From Hyphomicrobiales bacterium (GTDB lineage Bacteria > Pseudomonadota > Alphaproteobacteria > Rhizobiales > Rhizobiaceae), in contig UBZP01000001.1 in assembly GCA_900469965.1 (NCBI GenBank), forward strand, positions 333,973 through 397,972: 64,000 nt of DNA, in the 5' to 3' direction. The position numbers and the translations under genes are program-made. Positions within the stretch are counted from its first letter, which is position 1, and every line of letters begins with the position of its first letter. This document shows, one piece after another, positions 1-8,199 of this stretch. The notes under the pieces were generated by a model that did no database searches, was not told where the DNA came from, and saw only the letters and a program-made list of their open reading frames with translations.

Positions 1-820
1 TCGACAGGCCGACATGCAGCTCGATATGGTCCTCGAGCGCCCGCTGGCCGATCATCCGCTCAAGGTCCGCCTCGGTCAGGTCGCCCGGGACACCCACGAC
101 CGAGAGGCGCCAGTCCGGCTCGTGCACGACGAGCCGCGACAGGGCTTCGAAAAGACGGTCGAGCCGCTTGTTGGACGAGAAGCGGCCGATGGTGACGATG
201 CGGCGCAGCGGCTTGCCGGCGCCCGCGTTGCGGAATTTGGCGACGTCGGCGCCGTTGTCGACCTCGACGACCCGGCGTCCGGCGATCTTGCGGAACAGCC
301 GAGCGTCCTGCGCGCTGCAGGCGATCAGCCGACGGTAGGCGAGCGCCGACAGGCGCGTCGTGACGTTGAACCAGGCGAGCTTGATTGCCGCATAGCGGTC
401 GGTGTGAAAGAAGCCGCCATGGGTCGTGGCGACCAGCGGCTTGCCATGCAGGAGCTTGCCCCAGGCGAGCGCGTCGAAGAAGAAATCGATGGCATGCACG
501 TGCACGAGGTCGGCATCCTTCAGATGCCGGAATACGCCCGGCGCGATGGGATAGCGGGAGCTGCCGGAGAACGGAATGCGCACCACCTCGATCCCGTCGA
601 CAGTCTCGCGGTCCGGCAACTTGCGATCGGGGGCGGTGAAGAGGCGATCGAGCGTCACGACGCGAACGCGGTAGCCGCGCGCGCAAAGCTGGCGTGACAG
701 GTTGAGGACGACATCCTCCAGCCCGCCGCGGCTCGGCGGAAACTGGCGCACGACCTGCACGGCCAGCGGCGCGCGCCTGTCAGGATCGCTGGAAAGACTG
801 CCTTGCAGAAATGCGTCCAT
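1..820 (-). CDS. Glycosyltransferase family 4 (GT4), 3' end beyond window
   Basis: Retaining GT4 glycosyltransferase that would move a sugar from a nucleotide-sugar donor to a cytoplasmic glycan acceptor. Reading from 820 gives an N-terminal Rossmann half with the glycine-rich acceptor loop FPPSRGGLEDVV near residue 27, a HVHAIDFFF stretch, and the start of the donor-binding half at TIGRFSSNKRLDRLFEAL. About 273 residues are visible; the C-terminal E-x7-E donor motif lies beyond position 1. I chose the ATG at 820 because the GT4 fold begins soon after it; no strong Shine-Dalgarno (SD) sequence is present. It lies downstream of polA on the same strand but 206 bp away, so probably has its own promoter. 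Sugar and acceptor are unknown. Confidence 0.8.
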   Translation of the reverse strand, partial: MDAFLQGSLSSDPDRRAPLAVQVVRQFPPSRGGLEDVVLNLSRQLCARGYRVRVVTLDRLFTAPDRKLPDRETVDGIEVVRIPFSGSSRYPIAPGVFRHLKDADLVHVHAIDFFFDALAWGKLLHGKPLVATTHGGFFHTDRYAAIKLAWFNVTTRLSALAYRRLIACSAQDARLFRKIAGRRVVEVDNGADVAKFRNAGAGKPLRRIVTIGRFSSNKRLDRLFEALSRLVVHEPDWRLSVVGVPGDLTEADLERMIGQRALEDHIELHVGLS

Positions 821-921
821 GCCGTCATCCGTGCCGCATCGCATTGCGGGTCATCCGCAATTTCCAGGCGCCGGTCGATGACACGCGCCCCCCAAGCCTT
901 CCGCAGAAGCGCAGGAAGCCC

Positions 922-936
922 TTAAGGCCGCGTTAA
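922..936. promoter_or_regulatory. TTAA-N7-TTAA, candidate CtrA box
   Basis: Two TTAA tetramers exactly 7 bp apart in a GC-rich intergenic stretch, about 100 bp upstream of the glycosyltransferase start. The spacing equals the CtrA consensus of alphaproteobacteria. The spacer is GGCCGCG. Function is inferred from the motif only. Confidence 0.35.
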
Positions 937-1026
937 GGCCGGCCGGCCGGGGCTGAGTTCCGCGCGAAACGTCGGTACGTGGTAAACGGACCCGCAACAG
1001 TTGCACCGGCTGCACTGGCGAAACGC

Positions 1027-4014
1027 CTAGTGCGCTTCGTCCCAGTTGAGGGCCGCGCGCGCATCCACCTTCAACGGTACCTTCATCGACAAGGCCGGCA
1101 TGGACGCGTGCTCCATCACGCCGACGATGACGGGAATGGCGCGTTCCACCTCCGCGTCCTCGACCTCGAAGACGAGCTCGTCGTGCACCTGCAGCAGCAT
1201 GCGGGCCGACAGGCCGTTGTCGGCAAGCGCCGGCTCCATCTTGATCATGGCCCGGCGGATGATGTCGGCGGCCGAGCCCTGGATCGGGGCATTGATCGCC
1301 GCCCGCTCGTTGAAGGCGCGCACCGAGGGATTGGAGGAGCGGATCTCGGGATAGTGCGCGCGGCGGCCGAAGATCGTCTCGACATAGCCATGCTCGCGGG
1401 CAAAGGCCTTGGTCTCGTCCATGTAGTCCTTGATGCCGGGGAAGCGCTCGAAATAGCGCTTGATGTAGTCGCCGGCCTCGGAGCGCTCGATCGACAGCTG
1501 GTTGGCAAGGCCGAAGGCGGAGATGCCGTAGATGATGCCGAAATTGATCGCCTTGGCGCGGCGGCGGACGTCTGCGGGCATGCCCTCGACCGGCACGCCG
1601 AACATCTCCGATGCCGTCATCGCATGAATGTCGACACCGTCGGCAAAGGCCTGCCTGAGTTGCGGGATGTCGGCGACATGGGCCAGCACGCGCAGCTCGA
1701 TCTGGCTGTAGTCGGCGGAGACCAGCTTGTGGCCGGGGGTCGCGATGAAGGCGGTCCGGATCTTGCGGCCCTCGGCATTGCGCACCGGGATGTTCTGCAG
1801 GTTCGGGTCGGACGACGACAGGCGGCCGGTCGTGGTCGCCGCCAGCGCGTAGGAAGTGTGCACCCGCTTCGTCTCGGGGTGGACGAAGCCCGGCAGCGCG
1901 TCGGTATAGGTGGACTTCAGCTTGGTCAGCTGGCGCCAGTCGACGATCTTGCGCGGCAACGGCACGCCCTGGGCGGCCAGGTCCTCCAGCACCTGTGCGG
2001 AGGTCGACCACTGGCCGGTCTTCGTCTTCGAGCCGCCGGGCAGGCCCATCTTGCCGAACAGGATGTCGCCGAGCTGCTTCGGCGAGCCGATCGTGAAGCG
2101 TTCGCCGGCGAGCGCGTAGATCTCGTCCTCGAGCGCGGCTGCACCCTGCGCCAGCTCTCCCGACAGGCGCGACAGGATCTGGCGGTCGATGGTGATGCCC
2201 CGCTCCTCCATCCGCGCCAAGACCGGCACCAGCGGCCGTTCCAGGCGCTCGTAGACCGTCGTCATCTTCTCCGCGGCGAGCCGCGGCTTCAGGACGTGCC
2301 ACAGCCGCAGCGTCACGTCGGCATCCTCGGCGGCATAGGCCGTCGCCCGGTCGATATCGACCAGATCGAAGGTCTGCGCGCCCTTGCCGCTGCCGGCGAC
2401 ATCCTTGTAGGCGATCGGCTTGTGGCCGAGCCAGCGCTCGGAGAGCGAATCCATGCCATGCGTGCCGGCGCCGGCATCGAGCGCATAGGACATCAGCATC
2501 GTGTCGTCGAAACCCTGCATGGTGACGCCGTGGCGCTTCATCACCAGGTAGTCGTATTTCAGGTTCTGCACCACCTTGAGGACAGAGGCGTCCTCCAGCA
2601 GGTCCTTCAGCCGCGACAGCGCGTCGCGCATCGGGATCTGCCCGTCGACGAGCCCGCCGCCCAGAAGGTCGCCGACGCCCGACTTGTGCAAGAGCGGCAC
2701 GTAGGCCGCGCGGATCGAAATGCCGGACGGGTCCCTGCCGTTGTCGGCGATGGCCAGGGAGAAGCCGCAGAGCTCCGCCTGCATCGCATCGAGCGACGTC
2801 GTCTCGGTGTCGAAGCCGACGAGCCCGGTCTCGCGCGCGGCCGCGATCCAGCGGTCCAGGGTGTCGAGGTCGCGGATCGTGACATAGGCGGAATGATCGA
2901 TCGGCTGGCCGGAGAGGCGGGCCGCGCGCGTCCGGGCGAGCGTTGCGGGTTCGTGCCCGTCGGCCGATGCGACCGGCAACAAGGTTTCGGCCGCCTCGGC
3001 GGCACTCTCCTCCGGCACGCCGGCAGCATCCGGTCCGGAAGCCCCGCCCTTGTCGAGGTCCGGGCCATGGGCCTCGGCGCCCCATTCCACCGGCACGTCG
3101 GCGGGATCGATCGCAGACGCGTCGCAGTCACAGGCCTCGGCAACCCGCCGCGTCAGCGTGGTGAACTCCATCGCCTTGAGGAAGGCGATCAGCTTCGGGC
3201 CGTCCTGCGTCTCGAGGACCAGATCCTCCAGCGGCACGTCGAGCGGCGTGTCGGTCCTCAGCGTCACGAGCTGGCGCGACAAAAGCGCCTGGGCGCGGTT
3301 GGCGATGATGTTCTCGCGGCGCTTCTGCTGCTTGATCTCCTCCGCGCGCGCGAGCAGCGTGTCGAGATCGCCATATTCCTCCAGGAGCTGGGCTGCGGTC
3401 TTCGGCCCGATGCCGGGGATGCCCGGCACGTTGTCGGTCGAATCGCCGGTCATCGCCTGCAGGTCGATCATCTTGTCCGGGGTCACGCCCCATTTCTCGA
3501 TCACCTCGGGGATCGAAATCTGCTTGTCCTTCATGCTGTCGTACATCGACACCTTCGGGGTGACGAGCTGCATCAGGTCCTTGTCGGACGACACGATGGT
3601 GACGTCGGCCCCGGCCGCCTCGGCCAGCCGCGCATAGGTGGCGATCAGGTCGTCGGCCTCGAACCCCTCCTTTTCGATGCAGGGCAGGTTGAAGGCGCGC
3701 GTCGCGTGGCGGATCAGCCCGAACTGCGGGATCAGGTCTTCCGGCGGCGCCGTGCGGTTCGCCTTGTACTGGTCGTAGAGCTCGTTGCGGAAGGTCTTCG
3801 AGGAATAGTCGAAGATGACGGCGAAATGGGTGGGCGTCACGCCGACGTCGGTGTTGCGCGCATCCTTCAGGAGCTTCCACAGCATGTTGCAGAAGCCGGA
3901 GACGGCATTGACCGGCAAGCCGTCCGACTTGCGGTTCAGCGGCGGGATCGCGTGAAAGGCGCGGAAGATGAAGCCCGAGCCGTCGACGAGGAAGAGATGG
4001 TCACCATTTTTCAT
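1027..4014 (-). CDS. polA: DNA polymerase I
   Basis: DNA polymerase I, for gap filling, RNA primer removal and repair. The 995-residue product has three domains in order: a 5'-3' exonuclease (about 1-290, starting GDHLFLVDGSGFIFRAFHA), a DnaQ-type 3'-5' proofreading exonuclease with the catalytic FDTETTSLDAM motif intact, and the polymerase. Polymerase motif A is SADYSQIELRVLAH, motif B RRRAKAINFGIIYG and motif C LLQVHDELVFE. I chose the ATG at 4014 because family members begin M-K-x-GDHLFLVDGS; the 30 extra residues possible upstream are unlike the family. No clear SD sequence is visible. It is divergent from the small RNA and peptidase gene that follow. Confidence 0.97.
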   Translation of the reverse strand: MKNGDHLFLVDGSGFIFRAFHAIPPLNRKSDGLPVNAVSGFCNMLWKLLKDARNTDVGVTPTHFAVIFDYSSKTFRNELYDQYKANRTAPPEDLIPQFGLIRHATRAFNLPCIEKEGFEADDLIATYARLAEAAGADVTIVSSDKDLMQLVTPKVSMYDSMKDKQISIPEVIEKWGVTPDKMIDLQAMTGDSTDNVPGIPGIGPKTAAQLLEEYGDLDTLLARAEEIKQQKRRENIIANRAQALLSRQLVTLRTDTPLDVPLEDLVLETQDGPKLIAFLKAMEFTTLTRRVAEACDCDASAIDPADVPVEWGAEAHGPDLDKGGASGPDAAGVPEESAAEAAETLLPVASADGHEPATLARTRAARLSGQPIDHSAYVTIRDLDTLDRWIAAARETGLVGFDTETTSLDAMQAELCGFSLAIADNGRDPSGISIRAAYVPLLHKSGVGDLLGGGLVDGQIPMRDALSRLKDLLEDASVLKVVQNLKYDYLVMKRHGVTMQGFDDTMLMSYALDAGAGTHGMDSLSERWLGHKPIAYKDVAGSGKGAQTFDLVDIDRATAYAAEDADVTLRLWHVLKPRLAAEKMTTVYERLERPLVPVLARMEERGITIDRQILSRLSGELAQGAAALEDEIYALAGERFTIGSPKQLGDILFGKMGLPGGSKTKTGQWSTSAQVLEDLAAQGVPLPRKIVDWRQLTKLKSTYTDALPGFVHPETKRVHTSYALAATTTGRLSSSDPNLQNIPVRNAEGRKIRTAFIATPGHKLVSADYSQIELRVLAHVADIPQLRQAFADGVDIHAMTASEMFGVPVEGMPADVRRRAKAINFGIIYGISAFGLANQLSIERSEAGDYIKRYFERFPGIKDYMDETKAFAREHGYVETIFGRRAHYPEIRSSNPSVRAFNERAAINAPIQGSAADIIRRAMIKMEPALADNGLSARMLLQVHDELVFEVEDAEVERAIPVIVGVMEHASMPALSMKVPLKVDARAALNWDEAH

Positions 4015-4142
4015 GGCGTTAGGGATAGCGTGCGCGGGTCCCCGCGTCCATCGTCCATTGCGCTTGCCACCAGGCTTGCCAAACCGCTTTGGAGCCTCAC
4101 ACAAACGTTACCAATTTGTAATTTCCGGTGCCGCGCAAATCC

Positions 4143-4171
4143 CTTGAAAAGCCACATTCCGAGGCCCAAAT
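4143..4171 (+). promoter_or_regulatory. Candidate housekeeping promoter of the sRNA
   Basis: CTTGAA (4143-4148), 17 bp, then CCAAAT (4166-4171). Compared with the rhizobial housekeeping consensus CTTGAC-N17-CTATAT, the -35 matches 5 of 6 and the -10 only 4 of 6. It lies 20-30 bp before the first hairpin of the sRNA. Weak on its own. Confidence 0.35.
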
Positions 4172-4195
4172 GACAGTCATCGGCACCTGATCAAG

Positions 4196-4331
4196 CCGTG
4201 GTCTGGCATCCCGGCCTGTCCCCCGCCGCGCCAGACCAGAGGACAAAGGCCTTATCCCCCTCTCCGGGCCTTTGTCCACAATTCATAAGGGCCGCTTCGA
4301 ACGCACCTCCCGTCCGAAGCGGCCCTTTTCG
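4196..4331 (+). ncRNA. abcR: AbcR-like (alpha-r15 family) trans-acting sRNA
   Basis: Three consecutive stem-loops on the plus strand with no ORF. Hairpin 1 pairs GGTCTGGC (4200-4207) with GCCAGACC (4230-4237). Hairpin 2 pairs GGACAAAGGCC (4241-4251) with GGCCTTTGTCC (4267-4277). Hairpin 3 pairs AAGGGCCGCTTCG (4287-4299) with CGAAGCGGCCCTT (4315-4327) and is followed by TTTT, a Rho-independent terminator. Loops 2 and 3 expose CCCCCTCTCC and CACCTCCC, pyrimidine runs complementary to SD sequences. In Sinorhizobium the AbcR1/AbcR2 sRNAs, Hfq-dependent repressors of ABC transporter mRNAs, lie between polA and the next gene and have this three-hairpin design. Position and structure are seen; identity with AbcR is inferred. 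The 5' end is approximate. Only one copy is visible here, whereas tandem copies are known in relatives. Confidence 0.72.
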
Positions 4332-4481
4332 TTTTCCCCGCCCCGGCATACGTCCCCGCCCGGCCCCACGACGAAGCCGCGCCCACGGCAACCGTCGTGG
4401 CTTTGTGCGCACCCATCGCTTTTCCCCGTTCCCACTTTCGGCAGACATGCATTATGGTCCGTCCGCAAAGAGGATTCGACC

Positions 4482-5873
4482 ATGACCAACCTGTTACCCG
4501 TACTCGACCACGCCGCCGCGAACGTGCCCGCCGCCCTGGAGCGCCTGTTCGATCTCGTCCGTATCAAATCGATCTCGACCGACCCGGCCTACAAGGCCGA
4601 TGTGCGGCGCGGCGCGGAGTGGCTGGTGAGCGAACTGCGCACGCTCGGGTTCGACGCCACCGTGCGCGATACGGCCGGGCACCCGATGGTGGTCGCCCAC
4701 CACGAGGGGGCCAGCGCCGACGCGCCGCACGTTCTCTTCTACGGCCACTACGACGTGCAGCCGGTCGATCCGCTGGAGCTCTGGGAGCACGACCCGTTCG
4801 AGCCGGCGGTGCGCGACATCGGCGGCGGACGCCGGATCATCACCGGCCGCGGCACCTCCGACGACAAGGGCCAGCTGATGACGTTCGTCGAGGCGTGCCG
4901 CGCCTACAAGGAGACGGCCGGAACGTTGCCCTGCAAGGTCACGATCCTGTTCGAGGGGGAGGAGGAGTCCGGTTCGCCGTCGCTCAAGCCCTTCCTGGAG
5001 GCCAATGCGGCCGAGCTGAAGGCCGACTATGCGCTCGTCTGCGACACCAACATGTGGGATGCCGAGACGCCGGCGATCTCGGCGGGGCTGCGCGGGCTGG
5101 TCGGCGAGGAAGTCGTCGTCAAGGCGGCGGACCGCGACCTGCATTCGGGCTATTTCGGCGGGGCCGCGGCCAATCCGATCCATATCCTCGCCGACATCCT
5201 CGCCGGACTGCACGACCAGGACGGGCGCGTGACGCTGAAGGGCTTCTACGACGGCGTCGAGGAGACGCCTGCCGACATCAAGGCCACCTGGGACAAGCTC
5301 GGCCAGACGGCGGAAAAATTCCTGGGCGAGATCGGCCTGGCCGTTCCCTCGGGCGAGAAGAACCGCTCGGTGCTGGAGCTGACCTGGGCGCGGCCGACGG
5401 CGGAGGTCAACGGCATCATCGGCGGCTATACGGGCGACGGCTTCAAGACGGTGATCGCCGCCGAGGCCACGGCGAAGGTCTCGTTCCGGCTCGTCGGCAA
5501 GCAGGACCCGGGAAAGATCCGCGACGCCTTCCGCGCCTATGTCCGCGCGAAGATACCGGCCGACTGCTCGGTGAGCTTCCACGCCCACGGCGGTTCGCCG
5601 GCGATCCAGCTGCCCTATGATTCGCCACTCCTGAACAAGGCGAAGGATGCGCTTTCGCAGGAATGGCCACAGCCCGCCGTGATGGTCGGCATGGGCGGCT
5701 CCATCCCGATCGTGGGCGACTTCCAGAAGATGCTCGGCATGGAATCGCTTCTGGTGGGCTTCGGGCTCTCCGACGACCGCATCCACTCGCCGAACGAGAA
5801 ATACGAGTTGCGGTCCTTCGAGAAGGGCATCCGCTCCTGGGTGCGCATCCTTTCGGCCCTGGCGGCACGGTGA
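4482..5873 (+). CDS. M20 family dipeptidase
   Basis: Zinc-dependent cytoplasmic M20 peptidase of the ArgE/DapE/CPG2 group, 463 residues, usual for the dipeptidase branch. Metal-binding motifs are intact: LFYGHYDVQP (H89, D91), GRGTSDDKGQ (Asp near 126-127) and LFEGEEESGS (Glu pair near 160-161 as catalytic base and ligand). The central dimerisation domain is present. The ATG at 4482 is preceded by AAGAGG at good spacing, and the first residues match family members. It follows the sRNA terminator by about 150 bp, so it has its own transcription start. That gap holds one hairpin (CCACGACG/CGTCGTGG) and no other recognisable feature. Substrate is likely small peptides but is not determined. Confidence 0.93.
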   Translation: MTNLLPVLDHAAANVPAALERLFDLVRIKSISTDPAYKADVRRGAEWLVSELRTLGFDATVRDTAGHPMVVAHHEGASADAPHVLFYGHYDVQPVDPLELWEHDPFEPAVRDIGGGRRIITGRGTSDDKGQLMTFVEACRAYKETAGTLPCKVTILFEGEEESGSPSLKPFLEANAAELKADYALVCDTNMWDAETPAISAGLRGLVGEEVVVKAADRDLHSGYFGGAAANPIHILADILAGLHDQDGRVTLKGFYDGVEETPADIKATWDKLGQTAEKFLGEIGLAVPSGEKNRSVLELTWARPTAEVNGIIGGYTGDGFKTVIAAEATAKVSFRLVGKQDPGKIRDAFRAYVRAKIPADCSVSFHAHGGSPAIQLPYDSPLLNKAKDALSQEWPQPAVMVGMGGSIPIVGDFQKMLGMESLLVGFGLSDDRIHSPNEKYELRSFEKGIRSWVRILSALAAR

Positions 5874-6039
5874 CGAATTGTTGACCGTCGAGGGCGCGCA
5901 AATCGCGCGCGCTCGCGGTCGCATCGTTGTCCGGTTGGCCGAGAGTGGTTAACGTCGAGCGGATGGGAACCGGGGACGGGAGCAGACCCCGGCGGGGTCG
6001 CTGCCGCGACAGAAGACGGCCCGGAAGGGAAGCAACGGC

Positions 6040-6123
6040 ATGAACGACAATCCTGGACATCGCCTGCGAACCGGCCTGCCGCGACGCAGCCGTCGCCGGT
6101 CCGGGCAGGCACCGGGCGCATGA
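6040..6123 (+). CDS. 27-residue Arg-rich upstream ORF overlapping the next gene
   Basis: A short ORF (MNDNPGHRLRTGLPRR and onward, rich in Arg) preceded by the purine-rich GGAAGGGA. Its TGA (6121-6123) overlaps the ATG (6120-6122) of the membrane protein gene as ATGA. The arrangement suggests translational coupling, since the downstream gene has no SD sequence of its own. It may be a leader peptide or chance; no homologue is recognised. Confidence 0.35.
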   Translation: MNDNPGHRLRTGLPRRSRRRSGQAPGA

Positions 6124-7076
6124 AACTCGGCAAGCTCTTCTGGCCCCTCGTCGGCGGGGCCGCGATCATCTTCTCCCTCTGGATCCTGTACCACGACCTC
6201 AGGGGGCTGTCGTTCCACGAGTTCCGCGACAGCCTTCTCGCCATTCCGCCTTCGGGATGGGCGCTCGCGGCTGTTGCGACGATCGCGGCCTATGCGGCGC
6301 TTGCCGCCTACGACCATCTGGCGCTCGAGCACCTCGGCCACCGGATATCGCTCTGGTTCATCACGGTCGCCTCGTTCACCGCCTATGCGCTGGCCCACAA
6401 TATCGGCGCATCCGTCTTCTCCGGCGCCGTCGTGCGCTACCGCGCCTACACCTCCAAGGGCCTGTCGGCGAGCGAGGTCGGGGTGCTCGTCGCCTTCTGC
6501 TCGTTCACCTTCGCGCTCGGGACGGCGGTGCTGATGGGACTGGTGCTGATCATCGAGCCGGAGATCATCGAACGGGTGTCGAAGTTCCTGCCGGTGGAAG
6601 CGGCATTCTCGACCGGCGTGCTGATCCTGACGCTGGTCGCGATCTACCTCACCGGCAGCCTAGTCGGGTTCCGGCCGGTCAGGACCCGCTGGCTGAAACT
6701 GGAATATCCCCGGCCGTCGGTGGCCTTCCGGCAACTCCTGATCGCGCCGGTCGAACTGGTGGCGGCGGCGGCGATCATCTATTTCGTCCTGCCGGAGGCC
6801 AACAATCCGGGCTATCTCGTCGTGCTCGGCATCTTCCTCGCCTCGTTTTCCGCAGCCCTGCTCTCGCATGCGCCCGGGGGCATCGGCGTGCTGGAGCTGA
6901 TCTTCATCGCGGGCCTGCCGGAACTCGATCCCGTCGACGTCCTGGCTGCGCTCGCCGTCTTCCGGGTGTTCTATCTGATCATTCCGTTCGTGCTCGGCCT
7001 CGGCGCCGTGCTGGTGTTCGAGCATGCACGCTATACGCAAATGCGGCGGGAAGAGAGCAACCGTCGGCAGGGATAG
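6120..7076 (+). CDS. Lysylphosphatidylglycerol synthase TM-like (UPF0104/YbhN) membrane protein
   Basis: Integral inner-membrane protein of 318 residues with about eight hydrophobic segments, related to the flippase half of MprF and to YbhN. Conserved features of the family include AHNIGASVFSGAVVRYRAY near residue 98 and SHAPGGIGVLELIF near 250. There is no soluble aminoacyl-transfer domain, so it cannot make lysyl-phosphatidylglycerol itself; a lipid or lipid-linked transport role is inferred. The start ATG overlaps the stop of a small upstream ORF. The 166 bp between the M20 gene and that ORF contain nothing I can name. Confidence 0.82.
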   Translation: MKLGKLFWPLVGGAAIIFSLWILYHDLRGLSFHEFRDSLLAIPPSGWALAAVATIAAYAALAAYDHLALEHLGHRISLWFITVASFTAYALAHNIGASVFSGAVVRYRAYTSKGLSASEVGVLVAFCSFTFALGTAVLMGLVLIIEPEIIERVSKFLPVEAAFSTGVLILTLVAIYLTGSLVGFRPVRTRWLKLEYPRPSVAFRQLLIAPVELVAAAAIIYFVLPEANNPGYLVVLGIFLASFSAALLSHAPGGIGVLELIFIAGLPELDPVDVLAALAVFRVFYLIIPFVLGLGAVLVFEHARYTQMRREESNRRQG

Positions 7077-7157
7077 GCGGTTCATCGCCCGTTCAGCCGA
7101 ATTCCTGCATCATCCGACACGTCATTGGAAGGTTTGATGGCTCTCAGGAGTGAAAAG

Positions 7158-7625
7158 ATGAGAAAGATCGTCAGCGGCCTCATGGCGGCCGCGCTATCAG
7201 CGGCAACGCTCGCAGCCAGCCTGGTGCCGGCGCAGGCGGCCGGAATGCCGCGTGCCGACGTCACCGTCCAGTCGGACGTCGAGAACGTCGACTACTATGT
7301 CCGCCGCGGCTATCGTCCGCCGCCGCCCCACTACGGCGGTTCGCGCTACTATCGCAGCGGCTACTATCGCGGCTACCGCGGCTATCCCTACTATCGCGAG
7401 GGCTACCGCCGGTACGACGACGGCTACTGGTATCCGCTGGCCGCCTTTGGCGCAGGTGCGATCATCGGCGGGGCGATCGCCAGCCAGCCGCGCTACGTCG
7501 ACGGCGGCGTCAATCCGCGGCATTTCGAATGGTGTGCCGCGCGCTACCGCTCGTATCGCGCCTATGACAACACCTTCCAGCCCTATGGCGGGCCGCGCCA
7601 GCAGTGCCTGTCGCCCTACTACTGA
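7158..7625 (+). CDS. BA14K family exported protein
   Basis: Small exported protein, 155 residues. It has a signal peptide (MRKIVSGLMAAALSAATLAA, cleavage near AQA-A), then a region rich in Tyr, Arg, Gly and Pro (YYRSGYYRGYRGYPYYREGY), a short hydrophobic Gly/Ala stretch (FGAGAIIGGAIA), and a C-terminal BA14K domain with HFEWCAARYRSYRAYDNTF and a final QQCLSPYY. The BA14K family is named after a Brucella immunoreactive protein with lectin-like activity and is widespread in Rhizobiales. The start at 7158 has AGGAG 7 bp upstream. Two conserved cysteines probably form a disulfide. Function is unknown beyond cell-envelope location. Confidence 0.85.
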   Translation: MRKIVSGLMAAALSAATLAASLVPAQAAGMPRADVTVQSDVENVDYYVRRGYRPPPPHYGGSRYYRSGYYRGYRGYPYYREGYRRYDDGYWYPLAAFGAGAIIGGAIASQPRYVDGGVNPRHFEWCAARYRSYRAYDNTFQPYGGPRQQCLSPYY

Positions 7626-7632
7626 AACAGCG

Positions 7633-7660
7633 AAGGGCGGCCCGGAAGGCCGCCCTTTCC
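7633..7660 (+). terminator. Rho-independent terminator after BA14K gene
   Basis: Perfect 10-bp stem AAGGGCGGCC (7633-7642) / GGCCGCCCTT (7648-7657) with loop CGGAA, ending in a short T run. It lies 8 bp after the BA14K stop codon and before the convergent small gene. Confidence 0.8.
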
Positions 7661-7682
7661 CTTGGCACGCGTCTGAGCCCGT

Positions 7683-7895
7683 CTACTCTGCCGGCTGCTG
7701 CTGTTCGGCAGCCGTGTCGTTCTTCTTCAGGAGAACGACCTCATCCGAAGCGGGCGTGGATTTTTCCGCAATGCTGGCCGTCGTGGTCGTCGTGTCGACG
7801 TCGGCCTTGGCGTTGGTCTGGTGATAGGCGCAATCGGCAAAAGCCATGGGAGCCGACAGGCCGAGCGCGCATGCAAATACGAGGATGCGTTTCAT
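7683..7895 (-). CDS. Small exported protein of unknown function
   Basis: A 70-residue protein with a clear signal peptide (MKRILVFACALGLSAPMAFA) and a short acidic, Thr/Gln-rich mature part with one Cys directly after cleavage (DCAYHQTNAKADVDTTTTT). There is no lipobox. The ATG at 7895 has AGGAGA at good spacing, which supports real translation. No domain is recognised. It is convergent with the BA14K gene and divergent from the PBP1A gene. The 304 bp before PBP1A hold a GGGAGAGC/GCTCTCCC hairpin near 8006-8027 and the TTAA cluster at 8034-8059. Confidence 0.7.
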   Translation of the reverse strand: MKRILVFACALGLSAPMAFADCAYHQTNAKADVDTTTTTASIAEKSTPASDEVVLLKKNDTAAEQQQPAE

Positions 7896-8033
7896 CAATC
7901 GTCTCCTTGTTCGTTGCAGCGAGAGGATATCGGCGCAGACCGCAAAGCGGAAATCACGTTTGCGCGCGCATCCCGTCAGATGAACGTCGCGACAGCACAA
8001 TCAAGGGGAGAGCGCCCCCGCTCTCCCTCCCCA

Positions 8034-8059
8034 TTAAGTCGTCCTTAACCACCCCTTAA
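8034..8059. promoter_or_regulatory. Two overlapping TTAA-N7-TTAA sites, candidate CtrA boxes
   Basis: Three TTAA tetramers at 8034, 8045 and 8056, each separated by exactly 7 bp (spacers GTCGTCC and CCACCCC), giving two overlapping CtrA-type boxes. They lie about 140 bp upstream of the PBP1A start and about 140 bp upstream of the divergent small gene. The motif is seen; control by CtrA is inferred. Confidence 0.5.
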
Positions 8060-8199
8060 ATCGCCGCATTTAAAGTTCAACGGACCGAGAGCCCAGCCTT
8101 CGCGGCCGCTCTTCAGAATAAAGGCGCTACCGTAACGCCCTGTCCGCGCTGCGGACCCGGCTCGAGCGGCACGGACACGAAAGGCATATTTCTTCCAGG

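Noticed and set aside
14..697. Plus-strand ORF at the left edge
   Set aside because: The minus strand encodes a recognisable GT4 glycosyltransferase across the same bases.
979..4173. Plus-strand open frame of over 1,000 codons opposite polA
   Set aside because: Antisense shadow of polA caused by high GC content; its product is low-complexity and unlike any family, while polA motifs are complete on the other strand.
4331..4481. Second tandem AbcR-like sRNA copy
   Set aside because: Only one hairpin (CCACGACG/CGTCGTGG) is present, without a T run or anti-SD loop pattern.
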